Program-made: the position numbers and the translations under genes | The notes under the pieces: model-generated | The model's database searches: none | What the model saw: only the letters and a program-made list of their open reading frames with translations | What the model was told of the DNA's origin: nothing | Assembly: GCA_011777135.1 (NCBI GenBank) | Contig: JAABVY010000103.1 | Coordinates: 594 to 5,939 of the forward strand | Direction: 5' to 3' | Length of the DNA: 5,346 nt | Source: Candidatus Zixiibacteriota bacterium | Lineage (GTDB): Bacteria > Zixibacteria > MSB-5A5 > JAABVY01 | Shown here: positions 1 through 5,346 of the stretch, one piece after another | How the letters are laid out: each line of letters starts with the position of its first letter | Numbering within the stretch: position 1 is the stretch's first letter

Positions 1-2126
1 CGATCCGCGCCCGTCTCAAACAGGATTATGATCTTGATTATGCCCGCAATCAGATCATAGTGTCCTGCGGCGCCAAGCATTGCATCTATAATGCATTAAT
101 GGCTGTGATCAACAAGGACGAGGAAGTGATAATCCCGGCGCCTTACTGGGTATCATACCCGCAGATGGTCCTGATGGCAGAGGGCAAGCCAGTCATAGTC
201 CGTACCAAAGAGGAAAATGGATTCCGGATTACCCCGCAGGAATTAAAGGACAATCTCAATTTCAATACAAAGGCGATAATAATAAACAATCCCAGCAACC
301 CCACAGGCTCGGCTTACACAAGAGATCAGCTCGAGGAAGTGTGCGAGATCGCAGCGAGCGAGGGGCTTCTGATTATCGCTGATGAGATTTATGAAAAAGT
401 CACATATGACAATTTCAAATTTGCATCGATTGCATCATTGAGTGAGAAAATCAGGGAAAAAACGCTGATAGTAAATGGTGTCTCCAAATCGTACTCCATG
501 ACCGGATGGCGAATCGGCTATGCTGCAGGGCCGCGCGACATTATCTCGGCCATGAATATTGTGCAGTCGCATATGACCTCGAATGTCAATTCTATTGCAC
601 AGAAGGCGGCGGTGGAGGCTTTCTCGGGAAATCAGGATGCAATCAGTCAGATGGTTGCCCAATTCAATTCACGCCGTAACTATATGCTCAATAAGCTCAA
701 GAGAATTCCGAATGTTTCCTGTTATGAGCCCCAGGGGGCTTTCTACCTATTTCCGAATACCTCTGCTTATTACAACACCGAATACGCAGGCATGAAAATC
801 CGTAATTCCTTCGGATTGTCATATTACCTTCTCAAAGAAGCGGCGGTGGCGGTAATACCCGGCAGCGCTTTCGGGGCCGATGAGAATATCCGCCTGTCTT
901 ATGCCACCTCGATGGATAATATTGAAGAAGGTACTGACAGGATTATTGAAGCGATGTCGAAGCTGAAAGAGTCGCCCAAGTATAAGGAAGTCGCTCTGCA
1001 GAATGTCATGACCGAGCCGAAGAAGATTACTGATGCCAATCTGGAAATTTCTGTCGAGGAGCGGGATGCGCTGGTGCAGGAGGCGGAAGCGGCGTTGCCA
1101 TATGATCGTTACTTTGAATGGAATGCCAACATAAACGGAATAATCATTCAGCTACGCACCAATGTCCCGCACCTGTATGACTTCTGGGTCGAGAACTGGT
1201 ATCCCGCACAGCTCGAATCCGATCTGGAACCACATGGAATCATTTATGCGGTCGATGGGATTCCCGGTAGAACCCCGTATGCCTATTACAATCGTGAAAT
1301 GAAGACCGCAATCATGTTCAATACTACATATTATGGCCAGGTGCGAGCATGGGCCTTGGGTATGGTTGCAGATTTAAGTGAGCGTCTTCTGGATGTTCAT
1401 GGCTTCAGGGCGGCCTGTCTGGATTATGATGGCAAGGCGATTGCGTTGGTAGGTCCCAAAGGTCTCAAGCGCGGTTCAACTTTCATAAGGATGCTTGATG
1501 ATGACGACTCGAATTTCGTAACCAATGATTTTGTCTTCGTACGTTATCGTGCCTCTGATGCTGTAGCCGACGCTCCGGAACGCAAATTCTATTTCAAGAC
1601 AGTTATTGCAAAAGATCACCCGCATTATGAGAGGATTTTCGACCGCAGTAAATGTGAGAATGTCGTCACCAAGCGTTCCGATTGGACCAATACCGATATA
1701 ATCAGTGAGGAACTTCCTCTTGATCTGGGAGAACCATACTGCTACTGGGGAAGCAAAGATTCGCGTGCGATGGTCGATCCGGCATGGATCAAAGGGCCGC
1801 ACAAAGTTGTCAAGCGCTCACGGATAAAGGCGGTGGCGCTGCTAGCTTATGAGCCTAATGCTCCTGCGGTACAGAAACTCTCTCAGGATGAGGCGCTTGA
1901 ATATATTACTGAAGGAAAGTATAGACTTCCGAGCGGTTCGGGCATGACGCCATTCAAGCAGCAGCCCTTCTTCAATCCTTATCTGCTGGGTGACCCGGTT
2001 GACCTGGAGGATTTGCAGAGACGTAATTTCCATCAGCTTTTCCGTGTAGCGGACGCGTATAAAATCAATATAGCGGCGATACCGTCAGCAGCGTTGAAGT
2101 CCCGCATCAAGGAGTTGATCGGGTAG
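1..2126 (+). CDS. Class I (aspartate-type) aminotransferase fused to a degenerate PEPCK/HPr-kinase-fold domain, 5' partial
   Basis: The gene enters from the left edge. The first full codon is at 3 and 707 residues are visible. The GTG at 60 is an internal Val, because homology continues upstream of it; by comparison with Thermus-type AspAT about 75 N-terminal residues are missing. Visible residues 1 to about 325 are a fold-type I PLP aminotransferase: PYWVSYP near 50, NPSNPTG, the ADEIYE motif with the PLP-pyridine Asp127, SKSYSMTGWRIGY with Schiff-base Lys162, and substrate-carboxylate Arg297 in IRLSYATS. The expected reaction is aspartate plus 2-oxoglutarate to oxaloacetate plus glutamate, but amino-acid specificity is not proven. 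After a charged linker, residues about 350-707 resemble the PEPCK/HprK superfamily: His466 before a strand, a P-loop-like GPKGLKRGST at 484-493, Asn508-Asp509 in the kinase-2 position, an FKT motif, and Arg588. The P-loop lacks the usual GKS/GKT, so catalysis by this half is doubtful. The aminotransferase assignment is firm; the C-terminal superfamily assignment is moderate. It is the first visible gene of an operon with ndk and a PEPCK. Confidence 0.88.
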   Translation, partial: IRARLKQDYDLDYARNQIIVSCGAKHCIYNALMAVINKDEEVIIPAPYWVSYPQMVLMAEGKPVIVRTKEENGFRITPQELKDNLNFNTKAIIINNPSNPTGSAYTRDQLEEVCEIAASEGLLIIADEIYEKVTYDNFKFASIASLSEKIREKTLIVNGVSKSYSMTGWRIGYAAGPRDIISAMNIVQSHMTSNVNSIAQKAAVEAFSGNQDAISQMVAQFNSRRNYMLNKLKRIPNVSCYEPQGAFYLFPNTSAYYNTEYAGMKIRNSFGLSYYLLKEAAVAVIPGSAFGADENIRLSYATSMDNIEEGTDRIIEAMSKLKESPKYKEVALQNVMTEPKKITDANLEISVEERDALVQEAEAALPYDRYFEWNANINGIIIQLRTNVPHLYDFWVENWYPAQLESDLEPHGIIYAVDGIPGRTPYAYYNREMKTAIMFNTTYYGQVRAWALGMVADLSERLLDVHGFRAACLDYDGKAIALVGPKGLKRGSTFIRMLDDDDSNFVTNDFVFVRYRASDAVADAPERKFYFKTVIAKDHPHYERIFDRSKCENVVTKRSDWTNTDIISEELPLDLGEPYCYWGSKDSRAMVDPAWIKGPHKVVKRSRIKAVALLAYEPNAPAVQKLSQDEALEYITEGKYRLPSGSGMTPFKQQPFFNPYLLGDPVDLEDLQRRNFHQLFRVADAYKINIAAIPSAALKSRIKELIG

Positions 2127-2130
2127 GAGG
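2125..2130 (+). promoter_or_regulatory. Ribosome binding site of ndk
   Basis: A perfect AGGAGG overlaps the last two bases of the upstream stop codon and lies 8 nt before the ATG at 2139. It fixes the ndk start and suggests efficient initiation coupled to termination of the fused aminotransferase gene. Confidence 0.85.
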
Positions 2131-2138
2131 TACATTTT

Positions 2139-2564
2139 ATGGCTAATACACTTGGAATCATAAAGCCCGACGGCGTAAGTAGAAAATTGGTTGGAAATGT
2201 TATCTCCAGAATCGAAAGAGATGGTCTGATTCTGCGAGGTATGAAAGTATTGAAGCTTTCCAGTGATCAAGCTCAGAAATTCTATGCCGTCCATGAGGGC
2301 AAGCCGTTCTATAATTCGCTGGTGGAATTCATGACCTCCGGTCCGATTGTCGTGATGGTAATCGGCGGGCATGATTCCATAGATAGATGGCGCAATCTTA
2401 TGGGCGCCACCGATCCGGCCAAGGCCAAATACAATACGATCCGGCGCGAGTATGGCACCTCGATCGAAAGAAATGTGGTACATGGTTCCGACAGCGAGGT
2501 GACCGCCAAAACTGAAGTAGCGTTCTTTTTCAATGATGACGAAATCTTGCCCAAGGGGATATAG
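2139..2564 (+). CDS. ndk: Nucleoside diphosphate kinase
   Basis: This 141-residue protein has the usual length for bacterial NDK and matches the family end to end. It transfers the gamma-phosphate of ATP to other (d)NDPs through a phosphohistidine intermediate, in the cytoplasm. Visible landmarks are the N-terminal strand with IKPDGV (Lys9), the FYAVHEGKPF segment, VEFMTSGP, LMGATDP, the TIRREYG segment, and the active-site NVVHGSDS with catalytic His115. No key residue is missing. The ATG at 2139 follows a perfect AGGAGG. The gene lies 12 nt after the fused aminotransferase and 2 nt before the PEPCK, so the three are very probably co-transcribed. In this setting NDK could supply or balance the nucleotide used by the carboxykinase; that link is inferred from context only. 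Confidence 0.97.
   Translation: MANTLGIIKPDGVSRKLVGNVISRIERDGLILRGMKVLKLSSDQAQKFYAVHEGKPFYNSLVEFMTSGPIVVMVIGGHDSIDRWRNLMGATDPAKAKYNTIRREYGTSIERNVVHGSDSEVTAKTEVAFFFNDDEILPKGI
2553..2559 (+). promoter_or_regulatory. Ribosome binding site of the PEPCK gene
   Basis: AAGGGGA lies inside the last codons of ndk, 7 nt before the ATG at 2567. With only 2 nt between the ndk stop and this start, translational coupling is likely. The site supports the chosen start. Confidence 0.65.
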
Positions 2565-2566
2565 GA

Positions 2567-4423
2567 ATGTCGGATTCGCTTTATGACATGAATGTATACA
2601 GCCGCTTCCATCGCGACTTGCAAAGACGATTGAACGGCCCCAATATAAAAGAGGTCAAGCTGAGCGATATGAAGGAACCCTCCTACCAGACCGGTCAGCG
2701 CACCAAGCATGGTTCATGGGGTTGGCGTTCGGCTGTTTCCAGTAGAATTGGCGGAAAGACAGTCTATCTCGGATCGGAGAAGGTCCGCGAGTTTCACCTG
2801 TCCGATCAGAAGAAGGATATAATTCGTAATGCGCCTGAGGAGCTTGATAAAGTCCTGCACCTGATGGAGACATTGCCGTTTGCGAAACTGCGCAGGCAGA
2901 TGGGTGAAAATTCGGAATTCAATCCCAAGTGCAATCTTTATATGTCCCTGGCCGATCCAAAGAATGCCCGCAATGTCTGGATGTGGGGGCATACTATGGG
3001 TAATGCCACTAATGCGCCCGGGCCGGAATTCACATTGATACATATTCCCGAGGAGCACCACATCCGCCAGCAGGTTTTGATGCTTCCCGATTATAATACC
3101 ACGATTGTGCTCGGCTCGGATTACATGGGCGAGGACAAGAAGGGCTTTCTGCGTAATGGTATGTTTGCGGCTGATAAGCTGGGCATGCTTGGATTGCATG
3201 CGGGGACCAAGGTGGTTATCATCCAGGATAAAAAGAGCGGCAAACTTAAGAAATATGGCGTCCTTCTATTTGGCCTGTCTGCCACAGGGAAGAGCACCTG
3301 GTCATGCCATCAGCTCGGCCTCGACTGGAAGAAAGGTGAACGAACTCTGGTCTGCCAGGATGATATCTGTTTTTTGAAAGATGACGGCTCCGCCTATGGT
3401 TCGGAGCAGAACTACTTTGTCAAGACTGACGTTGACAAGAAGTTGCAGGAATCGATGTACAATGCCCTTGTTCATAAAAGCGCAATGTATGAAAATGTGA
3501 TGATCGATTCTGACGGCAATCCGCAGTTTCTGGATGAAAACCTGTGCGGTAATGGCCGTGCAGTTATTATGCGCAAGCAGCTGAAGATCAAGCGGGGTCA
3601 CTGGCCCTTTGCAATGAAGGACATCTGGTATCCATCATTGAATCTTCCTCCTGTGGATGAGCTCGATGGTATCGTCTTTGCATTCATAACGAGACGCAAC
3701 ACTATCATGACATTTTCACAGCGGCTTAATCCAACTCAGGCCGCACTGGCATATCTCTGGGGCGAGTCCAGTCACAGCTATGCCTCCAATCCGGCCAAGG
3801 CGGGTGAGTCTGTTCGTACAGTTGGTACCGATCCATTCATAGTCGGATCGCGGGCCGAGAAAGTAAACAAGTTTTATAAAATCGTGATGGATCTGGCCGA
3901 CAGTTATCCCGATAAAGTACATTTCTTCCAGTATAACACCGGCGGTATGGGGGAGATAATCGAGAAGGACAAAGATGGCAATAAGAAGATGATTCGCAAA
4001 ACTGAGCGTGTGCCGATCGACACGATGGCTGCGATTCAACGCGGTGATCTGCGCGGCACTAATGAGTATCGTCCCAGCTTCCTTGGTACCGAGGAAATCG
4101 TATCGGCTGAGGGTGTCGACTTGAGCATCTACCGTCCTGAGAAGTATTACAGTCAGGAGCAGATCGATAACTACCTTCGCGATCTTGTCAATGGCCGCCG
4201 CAAGTTTACGGAGCAGGTGGCGGAAGAAGGGTTGATGCCCGAGATTATAAGGGCCGCCGAAGAATCATTCAGTATTTCAGCTGATTCCGGCAAGAAGGTC
4301 TCGATGGCTTCGATCCGAAAGAAAGAGGAACCGCCTCCTCCGAAAGAGAAGCCGGTTGCAAAATTGACCGACTGGAAACCGAATCCGAGGCTGGCACGTG
4401 ACCGTGGCTGGCGTTATGGTTGA
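2567..4423 (+). CDS. pckA: Divergent ATP-type phosphoenolpyruvate carboxykinase
   Basis: The 618-residue protein aligns by eye with ATP-dependent PEPCK (oxaloacetate plus ATP to PEP, CO2 and ADP; gluconeogenesis, cytoplasm). In order: a Tyr-x-Gly-Glu-x-Lys-Lys motif at 186-192 (E. coli Tyr207 and Lys213 equivalents), His211 (His232 equivalent), a P-loop GLSATGKST at 236-244 with Lys242, kinase-2 Asp265-Asp266, an NYFVKT motif equivalent to the CYAKT region, Arg331 (Arg333 equivalent), a FAFITRR strand followed by a LNPTQAALAYLWG helix (compare PEPCK LTxxQ), and a C-terminal YNTGGMG segment resembling the family's VNTGW. The classic N-terminal GRSPKDK is not recognisable; Arg60 in SSRIGGK may stand in for its Arg, but this is uncertain. 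It is about 80 residues longer than typical enzymes, partly through a longer His-to-P-loop segment and a basic, proline-rich tail (PPPP at 589-592). Metal, phosphate and P-loop residues look intact, so an active enzyme is likely. It is the last gene before a strong terminator. Confidence 0.88.
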   Translation: MSDSLYDMNVYSRFHRDLQRRLNGPNIKEVKLSDMKEPSYQTGQRTKHGSWGWRSAVSSRIGGKTVYLGSEKVREFHLSDQKKDIIRNAPEELDKVLHLMETLPFAKLRRQMGENSEFNPKCNLYMSLADPKNARNVWMWGHTMGNATNAPGPEFTLIHIPEEHHIRQQVLMLPDYNTTIVLGSDYMGEDKKGFLRNGMFAADKLGMLGLHAGTKVVIIQDKKSGKLKKYGVLLFGLSATGKSTWSCHQLGLDWKKGERTLVCQDDICFLKDDGSAYGSEQNYFVKTDVDKKLQESMYNALVHKSAMYENVMIDSDGNPQFLDENLCGNGRAVIMRKQLKIKRGHWPFAMKDIWYPSLNLPPVDELDGIVFAFITRRNTIMTFSQRLNPTQAALAYLWGESSHSYASNPAKAGESVRTVGTDPFIVGSRAEKVNKFYKIVMDLADSYPDKVHFFQYNTGGMGEIIEKDKDGNKKMIRKTERVPIDTMAAIQRGDLRGTNEYRPSFLGTEEIVSAEGVDLSIYRPEKYYSQEQIDNYLRDLVNGRRKFTEQVAEEGLMPEIIRAAEESFSISADSGKKVSMASIRKKEEPPPPKEKPVAKLTDWKPNPRLARDRGWRYG

Positions 4424-4468
4424 TTTTTTGGATCGCAATAGGTGCGAGAACTGCGTTTGAATCTAATT

Positions 4469-4495
4469 ACCGCCTGAAATTTAAGGCGGTTTTTT
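4469..4495 (+). terminator. Rho-independent terminator after the PEPCK gene
   Basis: A perfect 7-bp inverted repeat, ACCGCCT (4469-4475) and AGGCGGT (4484-4490), encloses an 8-nt loop and runs directly into a six-T tract (4490-4495). It starts 45 nt after the PEPCK stop and separates the metabolic operon from the nuclease pair. The rest of the 123-nt gap (4424-4546) shows no convincing promoter by eye. Confidence 0.9.
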
Positions 4496-4546
4496 GTGAG
4501 GATAGATTGCTAATTGGATTGTTTTGACCTGAGCAAAAATTAGACT

Positions 4547-4939
4547 ATGACCAAATTTGAATTTACAGTAGAGGGAACGCCAATCTCACAGCAGGCCAAA
4601 AAACGGCGGATACTGAATCAATGGAAGGCGCAGGTCAGGCGCACGGCTAAAAAATATTGGCCGCGCAATCAGCCGCCGACCAAAGACCAGATCCGCATGA
4701 CCCTGACATATTTCTATAAATTCGAAGCGCTCGATGTGGACAACATGATCAAACCGATTCAGGATTCGCTTATCGGTCTGGTATATTATGACGACAGGCA
4801 GATCACTGATGTTTACAGCCGCAAGCGCAAACTTAACACCAGTTTTCGGTTATTGAATGTCTCTCCGGCAATTGCGCGGGGGTTGGCAAGCGGTCGGGAG
4901 TTTTTACATATTTTGATTGAAGACGCGAAGATGGTGTAG
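4547..4939 (+). CDS. RusA-family Holliday junction resolvase (endodeoxyribonuclease)
   Basis: This 130-residue protein matches the size (about 120 aa in E. coli) and motif layout of RusA, a small dimeric Mg-dependent nuclease that cuts four-way DNA junctions. The N-terminus has the family start, a strand followed by VEGTPISQQ, then a basic stretch (KKRR, KAQVRRTAKK). The core signature is DVDNMIK at 63-69 followed by YYDDRQITD: Asp63, Asp65 and Asp82/Asp83 correspond to E. coli Asp70, Asp72 and Asp91, and Lys69 to Lys76. All catalytic acids are therefore present. An in-frame TAG at 4541-4543 sits just upstream, so ATG 4547 is the earliest possible ATG in this frame, but no Shine-Dalgarno sequence precedes it. 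RusA genes are often phage-derived; no other phage gene is visible here. It is 6 nt upstream of a second nuclease-fold gene. Confidence 0.88.
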   Translation: MTKFEFTVEGTPISQQAKKRRILNQWKAQVRRTAKKYWPRNQPPTKDQIRMTLTYFYKFEALDVDNMIKPIQDSLIGLVYYDDRQITDVYSRKRKLNTSFRLLNVSPAIARGLASGREFLHILIEDAKMV

Positions 4940-4945
4940 AGAATT

Positions 4946-5346
4946 ATGGCCCAACATAAGACAGACATGGAACGCAAGCGGATAACCGCAATCGCGCGCG
5001 AGTATGCCGAAAAGGGCTATGATGTCAATATCAGCCCGAATCGCGATGAACTTCCGGAATTCCTTCAGAATTATCGGCCTGATATCATTGCCACCAGTTA
5101 TAACGAGAATGTTGTTGTGGAAGTCAAGAGCGGGCGCAATCTTGTCAAGTCACCGTATCTCCCCAAGCTGGCCAAGGCAATTGAAGAAAATGAAGGCTGG
5201 CGTTTTGAGATGGTGATTACTAATCCGCGCGGCAAGAAAGAACCGATTGAGGATGATATCGATGTTCTTACCAAAGAAGATATCACCAAACGTATTGATG
5301 AGATTAAGCATCTTCTGGAGATAGGCCAAATAGAGGCTGCCATTCT
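4946..5346 (+). CDS. PD-(D/E)XK nuclease-fold protein, AHJR-like (archaeal Holliday junction resolvase-like), 3' partial
   Basis: An open frame starts at ATG 4946 and runs off the right edge; 133 residues are visible and the last full codon ends at 5344. Residues 7-30 form a charged helix followed by GYDVNISP. Then comes the PD-(D/E)XK core: Pro45-Asp46 in RPDIIA, and Glu59-Val-Lys61 in VVVEVKSG, the metal-binding and catalytic triad. The following VKSPYLPKLAKAIEENEGW helix and FEMVITNP strand resemble, from memory, the restriction-endonuclease-like AHJR family common in uncharacterised bacterial proteins. That subfamily call is less certain than the fold. The C-terminal part (about 103-133) is acidic then helical and may continue into another domain outside the window. 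It starts 6 nt after the RusA-family gene, so the two are likely co-transcribed; the only SD-like sequence is a weak AGAG at 4938-4941. Substrate is unknown: DNA processing, repair or defence are all possible. Confidence 0.8.
   Translation, partial: MAQHKTDMERKRITAIAREYAEKGYDVNISPNRDELPEFLQNYRPDIIATSYNENVVVEVKSGRNLVKSPYLPKLAKAIEENEGWRFEMVITNPRGKKEPIEDDIDVLTKEDITKRIDEIKHLLEIGQIEAAI

Noticed and set aside
60..62. GTG as a possible start of the aminotransferase
   Set aside because: The same frame is open to the left edge and the upstream residues continue the aminotransferase homology, so this is an internal Val in IIVSCGAK.
1008..1010. ATG between the two domains of the fused protein as a separate gene start
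   Set aside because: The frame is continuous with no stop, and the nearest purine-rich stretch (984-990) is too far upstream for an SD site. Internal initiation cannot be excluded but is not supported.
2085..2710. Overlapping minus-strand open frames opposite ndk and the start of the PEPCK gene
   Set aside because: They lie antisense to strongly conserved genes, have no recognisable protein features and no SD, and are best explained as shadows of the + strand codons.
4494..4546. Possible sigma-70 promoter for the nuclease pair (TTGTGA or TTGACC as -35)
   Set aside because: No -10 match at a proper spacing was found. TTGACC (4524-4529) would place the -10 inside the coding region, and other combinations match poorly.
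5004..5343. Open frames at 5004-5216 (+) and 5098-5343 (-)
   Set aside because: Both overlap the frame starting at 4946, which alone encodes a coherent PD-(D/E)XK core (RPDIIA, then VEVKSG) and follows the RusA gene at 6 nt.

Overview
The window reads as bacterial chromosomal DNA: densely packed same-strand genes, Shine-Dalgarno sites in front of two of them, and an intrinsic terminator. No phylum can be fixed from sequence alone. My weak guess is an uncultured lineage of the FCB/Zixibacteria kind, because the central-metabolism proteins are recognisable but clearly divergent. All five genes supported here lie on the + strand. No tRNA, rRNA, CRISPR array or insertion sequence was seen.

Left block (1-4423), probably one operon. 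It opens with the 3' part of a large fused gene (1-2126). The N-terminal half is a class I (aspartate-type) PLP aminotransferase. The C-terminal half is a divergent domain of the PEPCK/HPr-kinase P-loop superfamily whose nucleotide-binding loop is degenerate. It is followed 12 nt later by ndk (nucleoside diphosphate kinase, 2139-2564) and 2 nt after that by a long, divergent ATP-type phosphoenolpyruvate carboxykinase (2567-4423). A clear rho-independent terminator (4469-4495) closes the block. Read together, the genes suggest a route from aspartate to oxaloacetate to PEP, with NDK balancing nucleoside triphosphates. The P-loop-degenerate domain may be a non-catalytic, scaffolding or regulatory partner of the real PEPCK.

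Right block (4547-5346), a second transcription unit. A RusA-family Holliday-junction resolvase (4547-4939) is followed after 6 nt by a PD-(D/E)XK nuclease-fold protein of the archaeal-Holliday-junction-resolvase-like (AHJR-like) type. The latter starts at 4946 and runs off the right edge. Two unrelated nuclease folds, both linked to branched DNA, sit side by side. Whether they work together is inference.

The most unusual feature is the aminotransferase/PEPCK-fold fusion placed beside an apparently intact PEPCK.
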